A stretch of 64,000 nt of DNA from UBA5794 sp963714375 (GTDB lineage Bacteria > Actinomycetota > Acidimicrobiia > Spongiisociales > UBA5794), in the NCBI GenBank assembly GCA_963714375.1, contig CAVQOG010000006.1, forward strand, positions 310,001 through 374,000. Direction: 5' to 3'. The position numbers and the translations under genes are program-made. Positions 15,556 to 24,277 of the stretch are shown in pieces. How positions within the stretch are numbered: the first letter of the stretch is position 1; each line of letters opens with the position of its first letter. Below the pieces are notes generated by a model. It saw nothing but the letters and a program-made list of their open reading frames with translations, ran no database searches and was not told the origin of the DNA.

Positions 15556-17787
15556 ATGCGCGAACGAGACGAATCCGTACTTCACGAGATCCTTCCCCCG
15601 GAGGAACGGGCGATTGAAGCCGTCGTCGCTCGCTATCAGCGGGTCGCGCCAGCGGTAACCCGATTTGCCAGGTCGCTTGCTGGCAACGAGGAACTCCAGG
15701 TGCGCCTCGGCACGCAAGCCGCCTCCACGCCCGAAACGATCGTTATCGACCCTCGATCATTTCAGACTGCATATGCACGCTCGGCACCCGTCACACCGGC
15801 CGAGGTTGCACTGACATCCGCACTCCACGAAGTCATCCATCTCATAGCCACCGACCTCGACGAGGAACGTCCGATTCCCAAGGAGTGGCTCGCGTTTGCC
15901 ACAACCGTCGAGGAAGACCCTGACCTTGAACACGAGGGACCGATGGTTCCCGTCGGCCTGTTCCAGCTCGGAGAGATGGATGACGACCTCATTCGGCCGG
16001 ACCTCGAGGAAGACGACATCGACTTCGGCGACGGAGAGGCGACGGACGCACGCGCTGTCTCGGTTCTCGACGCACTCCACACCATCGGTGGACCAGCTGC
16101 CGAAGCACTCTTCTTTGCCATCGAAGATGCCAGACAAGAACGCATCCATTTCGATGCGTATCCGGGTGCCGGATCAGTCCTCAAGGACCTCTACCGCACA
16201 TCGGTTGGCCACGCCATGGGGAATGCAAGGCCACTTGGTCAGTTTGCGCTCGCATGCTTCATGATCGTTGGGGGGCATGAGGAGCGAGACCTCATGCAGA
16301 AGCGTCTACCGGCAAATGTCGCGGTAGCGATCGACGACGCCATGGGATTCTTGGATCCCGTATTCGATGTCGATGACGCATGGTCGATCGGAACGATCGC
16401 TCTTCAGCTGCTGTCAGTCGCCAAACTGCACAACCTCGTGCAGGAAGGCGCGGCCACTTCGAGCCAGAAACAACTCCAGGACGAGGTTGACGGGGCGGCC
16501 ATATCCGAGACCGTTGACGCGGTTCGGATGGTGACACCGTCCCTCGCTGATCGCGAGTCCTACGACCAGACGCGACAAGCTGCTCAAGCCGTCAGCGCTC
16601 AGGACGGAGTCAAGGGCGAAGCTGATCAGGCTGGCGATCCCGCTACCGACCAGATCATGAAAGTCTCGACTGCCCCGACAATCTTCCTCCCCTCGGGTCA
16701 GGGCGGCAAGCTCCTTGTTACCGATCTTCCCTCCGGGTTTGCTGCGTTCGCACCGCAGGGCCGCGAGATGCTTGAGAAAGCGAGCGCCGACTGGGGTGTG
16801 GCCCAGCATCGGGTGTCTGGTGAGCTGTATCCGCTGTTCCTCGCAAACCAGCGGCGTGGCTTGCGCTCTGGGTTCGACGCGGGTGACCTCTCTCCCTACA
16901 CCCCGCTCCTGCTTGGTGCTGGTCTCTATGAACGCATGTTCGAACGTCGCGACCTTCCGTCTCGACGCTCGTATGCGGTGAGCCTGCTCGTCGACGGATC
17001 GGCATCAATGCTCCAGCCTCGAGAGACCGGAGGGAGAAAGGCACCGTGGGCGATGGCTGCCGCACTGCTTGGTGCGTGGACACTTGCCAAGCTTGCAGAT
17101 GAGCTCCAACTCGATTTTGAGGTTGCAATCTTCAATCGTTCGTTTGCAGCCAAACGCGACGACACCGAGTTCACGTACCGCGACATCCGTTCGAAAGCGA
17201 CCGCAGGGCTTCGCCAATCCCAGGGCGGCAATGCCGAACGGCTCACGCGAACCGTCAACCATTATCTCGTCAAGGGATTCAACGATCGGTGGCGAAAGAG
17301 TGAGGACGTCCTCGCCGGTCTCTTCTTCACCGCCGCCGCTCCTCAGGAGGCGGCACGAGAGGCTCGGAAGGATCCGAAAACCGCCCCGCCAGTGTCCATG
17401 TTCGACAAAGCGGCAAACGTGGACGAATTCAACGTGGCACACGCCGCAGAACGACTTGCCGGCCAACACGCGTCGCACCGAATCATGGTGGTGCTCGCAG
17501 ACGGCATGACCAGAGGCTCCGTTCAAGCCCTCGCTGAAACCGTTGCTGATGTCGAACGCGGCGGTGCGACCGTCCTTGGAATCGGTATCGGCGATGACAC
17601 CGTTCGAGCGGCTTATTCGCGAGCACAAGTCGTTGAGCAACCGCTGCAACTCGCTGCAGCGATGGTCGAAGGTGTGCGTTCAACGCTGTACAAGTCAATT
17701 GCCGCATCGGGAGTCGATTCCTGGTGGGCGCACGAGGGGGAACGAGTTCTTATGGATCACATGGCAACAGGAGCAATCAATGGCTAA
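15556..17787 (+). CDS. metallopeptidase-like/VWA domain protein, CobT/DUF2201-like
   Basis: 743 residues from the ATG at 15556. Residues about 95-125 contain 'TSALHEVIHLIATDL', an HExxH-type motif as in putative metallopeptidase domains joined to VWA domains. A long acidic middle (about 130-180 and 310-380) includes 'FFAIEDARQERIHFDAYPG'. The C-terminal third is a von Willebrand A domain whose MIDAS motif DxSxS is intact in 'LLVDGSASML'; 'MVVLADGMTRG' gives the later metal ligand. Such proteins act with MoxR/CobS-type AAA ATPases as metal-dependent chaperone or chelatase-like pairs. The partner ATPase starts 8 bp before its stop. Substrate unknown. Confidence 0.8.
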   Translation: MRERDESVLHEILPPEERAIEAVVARYQRVAPAVTRFARSLAGNEELQVRLGTQAASTPETIVIDPRSFQTAYARSAPVTPAEVALTSALHEVIHLIATDLDEERPIPKEWLAFATTVEEDPDLEHEGPMVPVGLFQLGEMDDDLIRPDLEEDDIDFGDGEATDARAVSVLDALHTIGGPAAEALFFAIEDARQERIHFDAYPGAGSVLKDLYRTSVGHAMGNARPLGQFALACFMIVGGHEERDLMQKRLPANVAVAIDDAMGFLDPVFDVDDAWSIGTIALQLLSVAKLHNLVQEGAATSSQKQLQDEVDGAAISETVDAVRMVTPSLADRESYDQTRQAAQAVSAQDGVKGEADQAGDPATDQIMKVSTAPTIFLPSGQGGKLLVTDLPSGFAAFAPQGREMLEKASADWGVAQHRVSGELYPLFLANQRRGLRSGFDAGDLSPYTPLLLGAGLYERMFERRDLPSRRSYAVSLLVDGSASMLQPRETGGRKAPWAMAAALLGAWTLAKLADELQLDFEVAIFNRSFAAKRDDTEFTYRDIRSKATAGLRQSQGGNAERLTRTVNHYLVKGFNDRWRKSEDVLAGLFFTAAAPQEAAREARKDPKTAPPVSMFDKAANVDEFNVAHAAERLAGQHASHRIMVVLADGMTRGSVQALAETVADVERGGATVLGIGIGDDTVRAAYSRAQVVEQPLQLAAAMVEGVRSTLYKSIAASGVDSWWAHEGERVLMDHMATGAING

Positions 17788-18772
17788 GACCGTCACATTC
17801 ACCGACCCAACCGGCGCTGGAGCCGATGTTGAACTGCCGATCACCGAGGTCTCAAAGGATCTCGATGACTATGCGTCGCGGATGGATCACATTCCGACCG
17901 TGGACGGGTTCTACATCGACCTCGGCATGCAATACCAGCTTGCGCGGCTCGAACAGATTCGGCGTTCGCACTTCACGGACAGCCCACTCCACCTTGCACT
18001 GCGAGGTCACATGGGAACGGGAAAGGACCACGACCTCGAGCAGTTTGCTGCGATGCTCAAGACTCCGTACTACCGGATCCCCCTGACGGGCGAGGTTCGC
18101 GACATCACGTTGATAGGTTCTGTGAAGCTCCACGGTGACGGAAAGGGCGGGACGGAGAGCCGCTGGCAGGATGGCGACATGACCCGTGCGTTGCGAGGAC
18201 CAGCGCTTGTCAACCTGTCTGAGCTGAACGCTGCCGGAGCTGAGACCCTCTTCGCTCTCCATGGCCTCCTCGACCGTCACAGAGCGCTGGAGTTGCCGAC
18301 CGGTGAGATGGTGCGACTGCGTGACGATGTTCGCATCTTCGGCACACTCAACCCAACCGACCTGCGCGACTACGCAGGCACACAGACCCTCAACAAGGCC
18401 TTCGCCGATCGCTGGATCATCTGGGAGAAACTGTTCCCTGGCGAGGATGATCTCGTCCTGATGATCGAACGTCGCCATCCGGACATGACCCCCAAGGTGC
18501 GGGAACTACTCACGAAGCTTGCTGTTGAAATCAACACATCGTTCTCGGCCGGCGACTCACGTACGCGAGTTGAGACACCAATGTCGCTCCGTACCGTCCT
18601 CGATCGCTACCCAGCCGGGTTGCGGATGTATGCAGACCGCGAGGATCCGATGCGTTGGGCATGGCAGGAGTTCATCCTCCCTCACATCGATCAGTACGAC
18701 CGCGATCACTATGAGACCGTGTGGTCAGCCGTCGTCAGGAAGGGCCCCGCCGGCGACCCCTTCGGCGGATAG
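17780..18772 (+). CDS. MoxR/CobS-like AAA protein with altered Walker A and B motifs
   Basis: 330 residues. The ATG at 17780 has AGGAG 6 nt upstream and overlaps the VWA gene by 8 bp. Alignment by eye to CobS/MoxR ATPases is clear over 'LALRGHMGTGKDHDLEQFA', 'RDITLIGSVKLHGDG', 'DMTRALRGPALVNLSELNAA', 'HGLLDRHRALELPTGEMV', 'FGTLNPTD' and 'FADRWIIWEKLFPGE'. However, the Walker A Ser/Thr after Lys is Asp (GKD), and the Walker B Asp is Ser (LSELN instead of LDEIN); the Glu remains. It may bind nucleotide without normal Mg coordination, or have lost hydrolysis. Partner of the VWA protein. Confidence 0.82.
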   Translation: MAKTVTFTDPTGAGADVELPITEVSKDLDDYASRMDHIPTVDGFYIDLGMQYQLARLEQIRRSHFTDSPLHLALRGHMGTGKDHDLEQFAAMLKTPYYRIPLTGEVRDITLIGSVKLHGDGKGGTESRWQDGDMTRALRGPALVNLSELNAAGAETLFALHGLLDRHRALELPTGEMVRLRDDVRIFGTLNPTDLRDYAGTQTLNKAFADRWIIWEKLFPGEDDLVLMIERRHPDMTPKVRELLTKLAVEINTSFSAGDSRTRVETPMSLRTVLDRYPAGLRMYADREDPMRWAWQEFILPHIDQYDRDHYETVWSAVVRKGPAGDPFGG

Positions 18773-18803
18773 ACATCGCCACCCGAGGACCAGCTGACGA
18801 GGA

Positions 18804-19919
18804 TCATGGCTCGTGTTGCGTCTTGCGCGTCAGTCGTCGTCGGTGTGGTGGTGAATCGTGGTCGATGTGGTAGCCGTTGGTGTGTATGGCGATGTGGTGG
18901 TGGTACCAGCACAGTGTGGTGAGGTTGTCAGGTTCATGGCTGCCATCGTGGGACCATGGGATGATGTGGTGGGGTTCGAGGCGGTATTTGCTTTGGCATC
19001 CGTCGATGGTGCAGCCACTGTCACGGAACAGGACACTGTCACGGATCGCTTTCGGGATGGCGCGTGCGGAACGTGAGGTCACGACTGGCTTGCCTCGTGT
19101 GTCGAGACCGATCACACGAACCGTGCCCCCACACAGCAGCGCTTCGAGGGTTTCGGGTCCGACCCGTGGGCCGCTGGGAATTTCGGCCGTGTAGCCACCA
19201 GCCATGTTGACCGTATCAGTGCGTGCATCGACAAACACGGTCACTTGGCCAGACATTGCGCTGTCGACCCCTGTGGTATCACCACTGAGGGAGTCCTGCA
19301 TCAATGCCACCAACGCATCGGCTTGGCGTTGACCTCGTGAGGATTGTTCTGCACCCACAAGAAGTCGGAGTTCGTCAGCTTTTTGGGCAATGGCCTTGTC
19401 GACAATGCGTCCCATCAATCCTGGTAGCCGTCCATGGATCGTCCATGCGCCTTCGTCAAGGGACGGCTGGATCGTGAAATGACGATCAGCGTGTTCTTTG
19501 CGTTCATCGCCTGCTGTCATGTGTCGGCGACGGACCCGCATCTTGCGCAGATCCTCCAAATTGAGTCCCCCGGTTTCGAGTGCTTCAGCTTCGGTGGCAC
19601 CGGCCTCAACAAAGCGGTGCATCTCAACAACCCGATCAAACGTCGCACCCCCATATCCCAACCGGCGTTGGATCCCACGACACTTGACACCGTTGCGAGC
19701 CGCTGTCACCAAACCAGCTGCAGTCGTCTTTGAAACATCAAGATGCGACTGAACCCACTCGCCAAGAGTGCGTGACGCGTCACTGCGATGAGCGTTGATC
19801 TTGGCCAACTCGTTGACGATCGTCACCTGCTCAGCACGACGCTCAGAAATCTCAGCCTCAAGAACAACCAGACGCTTTCCAAGCTCTGAAACTGAAAACG
19901 GTGCAAACAAACTTCCCAT
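18804..19919 (-). CDS. DUF222/HNH endonuclease domain protein (13E12 type)
   Basis: 371 residues. The N-terminal two thirds is the helical DUF222 region ('GEWVQSHLDVSKTTAAGLVTAA'). The C-terminus carries an HNH nuclease: 'CTIDGCQSKYRLEPHHIIPWSHDGSHEPDNLTTLCWYHHHIAIH', with a zinc pair of Cys and the HH...N...H catalytic set. Such genes are multicopy in actinobacteria, named after the mycobacterial 13E12 repeats; their role is not established. No flanking repeats or integrase mark it as mobile here. TACGTT lies 6 nt before its ATG. It is convergent with the AAA gene. Confidence 0.9.
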   Translation of the reverse strand: MGSLFAPFSVSELGKRLVVLEAEISERRAEQVTIVNELAKINAHRSDASRTLGEWVQSHLDVSKTTAAGLVTAARNGVKCRGIQRRLGYGGATFDRVVEMHRFVEAGATEAEALETGGLNLEDLRKMRVRRRHMTAGDERKEHADRHFTIQPSLDEGAWTIHGRLPGLMGRIVDKAIAQKADELRLLVGAEQSSRGQRQADALVALMQDSLSGDTTGVDSAMSGQVTVFVDARTDTVNMAGGYTAEIPSGPRVGPETLEALLCGGTVRVIGLDTRGKPVVTSRSARAIPKAIRDSVLFRDSGCTIDGCQSKYRLEPHHIIPWSHDGSHEPDNLTTLCWYHHHIAIHTNGYHIDHDSPPHRRRLTRKTQHEP

Positions 19920-19925
19920 ACCAAC

Positions 19926-19931
19926 AACGTA
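19926..19931 (-). promoter_or_regulatory. -10 box TACGTT of the HNH gene, leaderless
   Basis: GTACGTT ends 6 nt before the ATG at 19919. Confidence 0.6.
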
Positions 19932-19952
19932 CCAGCGGCGTATGACAGATCC

Positions 19953-19980
19953 TCAGAGATCAGACGTCAGAAGTCAGAAG
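19953..19980. repeat. heptad repeat array upstream of the HNH gene
   Basis: TCAGAGA, TCAGACG, TCAGAAG, TCAGAAG in 7-bp register. It begins 21 bp upstream of the HNH -10 box and ends 8 bp from the yajQ stop. Confidence 0.75.
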
Positions 19981-19988
19981 CGGGCTGC

Positions 19989-20474
19989 TCAGTCGCGGAA
20001 GTTGATGTATTGGAGCGGGAGTCGGAAGTCGAGCCCTTTCACTGCAGCAATCACGTCTTGGAGGTCATCGCGTTTCTTGCCCGAGATTCGCAACTGATCG
20101 CCTTGGATCGCAACCTGGACCTTGAGTTTCTCGTCCTTGATGAACTTGGTGAGTTCCTTGGCCGCGTCCTGGGCGATTCCTTGGTTGAGGTCGAACGCGG
20201 CCTGGTATCGGCCACCAGCGATCTCCTTTGGCTCTCCCCCACCGATCGACTTGAGACTCACGTTTCGTTTCACCAGCTTGGTCTTGAGGACGTCGACGGC
20301 GGCCGCCAGGCGACCATCTGAGTCGGACTCGACCACGATCCCGTCGTCGGTGAGCTTCACGGTTGAGGACGTCCCTTTGAAGTCGTAGCGGTTCACGATT
20401 TCACGGGAAGCCTGGTCAACGGCGTTGCGGACTTCCTGTATGTCTACCTGGGAAACGATGTCGAATGAGGGCAT
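19989..20474 (-). CDS. yajQ: YajQ family nucleotide-binding protein
   Basis: 161 residues, full length for the family. 'MPSFDIVSQVDIQEVRNAVDQA', 'EIVNRYDFKGT' and the C-terminal 'VQAAIQGDQLRISGKKRDDLQ' region are characteristic of YajQ (DUF520), which has two ferredoxin-like halves. Members bind RNA/nucleotides and in Xanthomonas a homologue binds cyclic di-GMP; the role here is unknown. TAGGCT lies 6 nt before the ATG. Confidence 0.93.
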   Translation of the reverse strand: MPSFDIVSQVDIQEVRNAVDQASREIVNRYDFKGTSSTVKLTDDGIVVESDSDGRLAAAVDVLKTKLVKRNVSLKSIGGGEPKEIAGGRYQAAFDLNQGIAQDAAKELTKFIKDEKLKVQVAIQGDQLRISGKKRDDLQDVIAAVKGLDFRLPLQYINFRD

Positions 20475-20480
20475 GTCTCC

Positions 20481-20486
20481 AGCCTA
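20481..20486 (-). promoter_or_regulatory. -10 box TAGGCT of yajQ, leaderless
   Basis: TAGGCT ends 6 nt before the ATG at 20474. Confidence 0.6.
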
Positions 20487-20608
20487 ACGACCGAAGGCGC
20501 ATCTCACATCGAGCGAGTCACCCCAATGGACGACCACAACTCCCGACATATCGGTACTACCGAGGCTGCAGCGTTGCCTCGGTGGTGACAACGGACGCAC
20601 AAGGCAAC

Positions 20609-20614
20609 TACCTT
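20609..20614 (+). promoter_or_regulatory. -10 box TACCTT of the LOG gene, leaderless
   Basis: TACCTT ends 6 nt before the ATG at 20621. A GTGACA hexamer 18 bp upstream (20585-20590) is a possible -35 element. Confidence 0.55.
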
Positions 20615-20620
20615 GGTGTC

Positions 20621-21670
20621 ATGACAGACAAACCAACCCCCCTGTCTCTCGACGCCCAGATTGCCGAACTCATCAGTCGCGTCGTTCCGGTCGGGTCGAA
20701 TGGAACAAGGGACCAAGACCTTGTCCACGAGATCATCAATACAGCGCTCAAACTCGTGAAGGACAACACGGACCGGGGCGACGTGAAGATCATGAATACC
20801 GCCCTGAAGGAGTTGCGATACTCATTCCTGGTATTCGACCCCTACCGCGACTACCCGAAGGTCGCTGTGTATGGATCAGCAAGAACCGATCCCTCGGAGG
20901 CGAACTACAAGCTCGCCGAGGAGTTCGGACGGCGAATGGCACAGGACCACAACTGGATGGTGATCACCGGAGCCGGTCCGGGGATCATGGAGGCAGCCAA
21001 CAAGGGAGCTGGCTCCGAAGCAAGTTTCGGGGTCAACATCAGGCTGCCCTTCGAGGCAGGGGCAAACGAATATCTCTCGCCGGGGAAAGTCATCAACTTC
21101 AAGTATTTCTTCACCCGAAAAGTACAGTTCGTCAAGGAGTCCAACGCCTTCGCCCTCTTCCCCGGAGGATTCGGAACCATGGACGAAACGTTCGAACTTC
21201 TCACGTTGATCCAAACGGGGAAGTCCGACATGCATCCGATCGTGATGCTCGACGCTGACGGAACCGGCTACTGGGACGCATGGGTATCGATGTGTCACGT
21301 ACTCGAACAACAGGGAATGATCTCCCCCCATGATGCAAACCTCTACAAGGTGGCCGCCAACCTGGACGAAGCTATCGACGAAATAGTCAGCTTTTTCCGG
21401 GTCTACCACTCACAGCGGTATGTGAATGGAAAGTTGGTTCTGCGACTCAATTCTGAGATCCCTGATGACCTGGTCGCGACGTTGTCGTCTGAATACGCTG
21501 ACATCATCCCGAGCGGCGCGATCACCAAGGTGCCAACGAGCCAGGCGGAGATCGATACGGACGATGTTGTCAATCTCCCACGTATCTCGTTCGATTACGA
21601 CCGCCGAAGTTTTGGTCGCCTTCGTGCCCTCATCGACGACCTGAATGCTGCAGGATCCGACACGTCCTGA
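20621..21670 (+). CDS. LOG-family (lysine decarboxylase-like) nucleotide phosphoribohydrolase
   Basis: 349 residues from the ATG at 20621; the frame opens 52 codons earlier but the start is fixed by TACCTT. The Rossmann-type core has 'VITGAGPGIMEAANKGA' and 'LFPGGFGTMDETFELLTLIQTGK', the PGGxGTxxE motif of LOG proteins that cleave nucleoside 5'-monophosphates (cytokinin-activating in plants and mycobacteria). This is the longer form with about 60 extra N-terminal and 90 extra C-terminal residues. The bacterial physiological substrate is uncertain. Confidence 0.85.
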   Translation: MTDKPTPLSLDAQIAELISRVVPVGSNGTRDQDLVHEIINTALKLVKDNTDRGDVKIMNTALKELRYSFLVFDPYRDYPKVAVYGSARTDPSEANYKLAEEFGRRMAQDHNWMVITGAGPGIMEAANKGAGSEASFGVNIRLPFEAGANEYLSPGKVINFKYFFTRKVQFVKESNAFALFPGGFGTMDETFELLTLIQTGKSDMHPIVMLDADGTGYWDAWVSMCHVLEQQGMISPHDANLYKVAANLDEAIDEIVSFFRVYHSQRYVNGKLVLRLNSEIPDDLVATLSSEYADIIPSGAITKVPTSQAEIDTDDVVNLPRISFDYDRRSFGRLRALIDDLNAAGSDTS

Positions 21671-21694
21671 GTCCGGCAAGCGCTCCACGTACGG

Positions 21695-21700
21695 TAGAAT
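21695..21700 (+). promoter_or_regulatory. -10 box TAGAAT, leaderless
   Basis: GTAGAAT ends 6 nt before the ATG at 21707; it lies in the 36-bp gap after the LOG gene. Confidence 0.65.
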
Positions 21701-21706
21701 CTGCCG

Positions 21707-22489
21707 ATGCGCGAGATTCTCTCTGACTTGGTTGCCGAACAGCAACAACTGGACCAATTCCTCCAGACACTGCGAGTTCGCCAGTGGCCCCTTGAGACCG
21801 CCGCCGCTGGATGGAGCATTCAGGACACGGTCAGTCACCTCGCGTTCACCGAAGCATTTGCCGCGGAGGTGCTCGATCAAGGTGCTGCGCGAATCAAGGC
21901 CGAAAAGATCACGGACATCGACGAGTGGACCCAGCGAGGCGTCGAGCAGGGCCGCGGACGCAGACATCAAGAGATCATCGAGTGGTGGCGCTTCGGGAGA
22001 GCCGATGTTGTCGAGGCGCTTTCACGGATGGTGGCAACCGATCGTGTTGCATGGCTGCACGGCGAAATGAGTGCGCGTTCGTTCGCATCAACCCGTCTGA
22101 TGGAAACGTGGGCCCACGGTCTCGATGTGAAGATGGCGATTCTTGGACGAATCGAACCCCTTCCGGAACCACCCGAAGAGGACGAGGATCCTGATCCGCT
22201 TGCCGACACCGCCCGCCTTCGACATATCGCTTCCCTCGGACAGCGAACGCTTCCCTTTGCTTTCGAACAGGCCGGAGAGGAATTCCCCGAGTCGGGAATC
22301 CGGGTAGAGGTGATGGGACCCCTGTATGCGGCTTGGCGCTTCGGACCAGAGGACACCGACCAGGTCATCAAGGGCATGGCGGGTGACTGGTGCCGAGTAG
22401 TCGTTCAGCGACAGGCCGCCGAAGACACCGGACTCCAAGCGGTCGGCGAACATGCCGAAAAGGCACTGCAGCTCGCCAGGGCGTACTGA
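21707..22489 (+). CDS. TIGR03084-like DinB/MDMPI-fold metal-binding protein
   Basis: 260 residues. The first 150 residues form a four-helix DinB/maleylpyruvate-isomerase-N bundle with the expected metal ligands: His in 'DTVSHLAFTEAFA' and His in 'METWAHGLDVKMAI', plus an early Glu. An acidic loop 'PPEEDEDPDPLADT' precedes a C-terminal domain that in related proteins resembles SCP2. Such actinobacterial proteins may be mycothiol-dependent enzymes; the reaction here is unknown. Confidence 0.78.
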   Translation: MREILSDLVAEQQQLDQFLQTLRVRQWPLETAAAGWSIQDTVSHLAFTEAFAAEVLDQGAARIKAEKITDIDEWTQRGVEQGRGRRHQEIIEWWRFGRADVVEALSRMVATDRVAWLHGEMSARSFASTRLMETWAHGLDVKMAILGRIEPLPEPPEEDEDPDPLADTARLRHIASLGQRTLPFAFEQAGEEFPESGIRVEVMGPLYAAWRFGPEDTDQVIKGMAGDWCRVVVQRQAAEDTGLQAVGEHAEKALQLARAY

Positions 22490-22491
22490 CG

Positions 22492-22580
22492 TCTCAGCTC
22501 TCCGCAATCGGGAACCCACCTGCGGAGGACTCCACGCATCCGTAATCGGCAATCGAACCGAAATCCGTAATCCGATCTCG
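22492..22580. repeat. heptad repeat arrays in the 300-bp gap before the second coiled-coil gene
   Basis: Two stretches: TCTCAGC, TCTCCGC, AATCGGG (22492-22512) and TCCGTAA, TCGGCAA, TCGAACC, GAAATCC, GTAATCC, GATCTCG (22539-22580). The rest of the gap, 22581-22789, shows no gene; it contains a TACTGT at 22756 that could be the -10 of the next gene with a 22-nt leader. Confidence 0.65.
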
Positions 22581-22789
22581 TCTTACCCACAGAACCATGC
22601 ATAAGTCGATTTTGTCATTCGCTGAGTCCTCAACAGATGGTCGAGATATCTGCCAACGGCCCTTTGACACCAAGGGTTTTGACCACCCTCTACCTGGGGT
22701 TGAAGGTTCCTTCATGATCCACGCTCGGGATTCGTGTCCTTGCTACAAAGCGTTTACTGTTGCCTCTGATCGCCAATCATTGGACACTC

Positions 22790-23188
22790 GTGCCAGACCC
22801 CATCGACAAGCTACTCGCTGAAGCCCGAGCGCTGAGCCACAAGATCAGTAGCCTTGGCCCTGATGATCAACGCGTTCCGGGCCTCATTGAACAGCGCGAC
22901 GAACTGCGAGTCCAGGCGCGACTGGCATTCGACAGCCACCGGCATCCCGAGGCGATCGCAACCCAGATCTCCGCACTCGAAGACAGACTTGCGGAGATCG
23001 AGTCCTTGAAGATTGGCGAGAGTTGGGCCGAACGTCGATCGGGACCCTACATCCAAGACCCGAGTGCATACAGCCACACCATCAACAAAGCCATCGGAGA
23101 CGAATATGCCGACGAGATAGCCTCGATCACGACACAGCTTGCCCGGCTCCGGCAAGCCGCAAGCAATGCCGAGAGCGCTGGCACCTGA
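22790..23188 (+). CDS. small coiled-coil protein, paralogue of the protein at 409
   Basis: 132 residues from the GTG at 22790; a TTG at 22760 would add ten residues, but the GTG start aligns with the first residues of the paralogue. Heptad-rich helices cover about 1-70 ('IEQRDELRVQARLAF', 'ISALEDRLAEIESL'), followed by a loop and 'TINKAIGDEYADEIASITTQL'. Both copies have the same two-helix/loop/INK order. No known domain recognised. Followed after 35 bp by the UspA gene. Confidence 0.7.
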   Translation: MPDPIDKLLAEARALSHKISSLGPDDQRVPGLIEQRDELRVQARLAFDSHRHPEAIATQISALEDRLAEIESLKIGESWAERRSGPYIQDPSAYSHTINKAIGDEYADEIASITTQLARLRQAASNAESAGT

Positions 23189-23210
23189 CACACGATGTCG
23201 AAATCGAACC

Positions 23211-23216
23211 TAAGCT
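23211..23216 (+). promoter_or_regulatory. -10 box TAAGCT of the UspA gene
   Basis: TAAGCT ends 7 nt before the ATG at 23224. Confidence 0.5.
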
Positions 23217-23223
23217 TGGGTCG

Positions 23224-23757
23224 ATGCATGTCCTCGTTGCCACAGCAGGTGCCCTCAGCCCGACTCCCGTTGTCGAGTTCGCCCGTCATCTCATCGGCGG
23301 CACAGGTTCAGTAACCGTCGCAACCGTCGTTGAAGTGCCACGCTCCTTTCTCGAGGAGATCAACCAAGGTGACTGGCACCCGCTCCGGGAATCGAATGTC
23401 ACAACACCGAACGACACCGTGATCGCCCAATATCTCGAGGAGCGAGCTCACCGGCTGACCGAACCGCTCAGGCTTGCCCTTGAGAGGGCACGAATCCCGT
23501 GTGAGCTTCTCGTCCTTGAAGGCGAGGATGCCGCTGCAGCGATATCCATGGCAGCATCGGAACTCAATGCGGACGTTGTCATCTTGGGGGCGACGAAGCA
23601 GATCTTTGACCGTGACGCGTGGGAATCGGTATCGAGCCGAGTGATGCTTGAGTCAGGAAAGGCAGTCCTTGTCGTTCCGGAGGCTCGCAAGGATCCTGAC
23701 GACGTCGAAAAGGTTGAGGATCTCGCTCAGGTCGTCGAGTCGAGCATCGTTACGTAG
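23224..23757 (+). CDS. UspA-fold universal stress protein
   Basis: 177 residues from the ATG at 23224. A single Usp domain: 'MHVLVATAGALS' first strand, 'ADVVILGATKQIFDRD' near 120 and 'SRVMLESGKAVLVVPEAR' near 145. The usual ATP-binding GxxG(9x)GS/T is not clean, so nucleotide binding is uncertain. Its end overlaps the convergent NUDIX gene by 31 bp. Confidence 0.8.
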   Translation: MHVLVATAGALSPTPVVEFARHLIGGTGSVTVATVVEVPRSFLEEINQGDWHPLRESNVTTPNDTVIAQYLEERAHRLTEPLRLALERARIPCELLVLEGEDAAAAISMAASELNADVVILGATKQIFDRDAWESVSSRVMLESGKAVLVVPEARKDPDDVEKVEDLAQVVESSIVT

Positions 23758-24263
23758 GCCACAAGCGCTGCCCATGAGGAGGGAACAAACCCACCACGAT
23801 TGGTCACAAGCTCGTGCCTCACATCGGCAATCAGCCACCATCTGACATCTGTCGTGGCACCCGGCTCGGGTCTCGGTGTTCCCTCTCCGACAGCCACAAG
23901 GACCGTGTGCGTGGCGGGAAACGCACCCTCAATGCCTGCAATGACGACGAGTGGTCGGACCGTTGATACTGAGCGCCGGTCGTCGATGCGGTCATCGATA
24001 ATGCCCTCCACGTGGACGAGAGCAACACCGGTTTCCTCAAATACCTCGCGGGTCACCGCAGCAGCAGGTGACTCGGCGGCAATCCACCGTCCACCTGGGA
24101 TTTCGAAAAGACCACGCACCGACTCGATGGGTGAGTCGCGCCGCTGGAGCAAGATGTGGTCTCCCGAGCGATCTGTCACGACGGCGCGGATCACCGGAAT
24201 CATGACATTGTCAGGTCCACTCACGGGAACATCGACTTCGACATGGCGCGAACCATCCCACAT
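23727..24263 (-). CDS. NUDIX hydrolase
   Basis: 178 residues. The NUDIX box GX5EX7REUXEEXGU is complete in 'GGRWIAAESPAAAV' plus 'TREVFEETGVAL'. An ATG 18 nt further upstream (24281) lies inside a heptad repeat unit and has no ribosome binding site; the ATG at 24263 has GGAAG 7 nt upstream and is preferred. It hydrolyses a nucleoside diphosphate linked to another moiety; substrate unknown. Last gene of a lipoprotein-ABC exporter-lipoprotein-NUDIX run on the minus strand. Confidence 0.85.
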   Translation of the reverse strand: MWDGSRHVEVDVPVSGPDNVMIPVIRAVVTDRSGDHILLQRRDSPIESVRGLFEIPGGRWIAAESPAAAVTREVFEETGVALVHVEGIIDDRIDDRRSVSTVRPLVVIAGIEGAFPATHTVLVAVGEGTPRPEPGATTDVRWWLIADVRHELVTNRGGFVPSSWAALVAYVTMLDSTT

Positions 24264-24277
24264 CGTATGTCTTCCGG

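Noticed and set aside
18804..19919. HNH/DUF222 gene as part of a mobile element
   Set aside because: No terminal repeats, integrase or transposase; base composition and promoter type match the neighbours.
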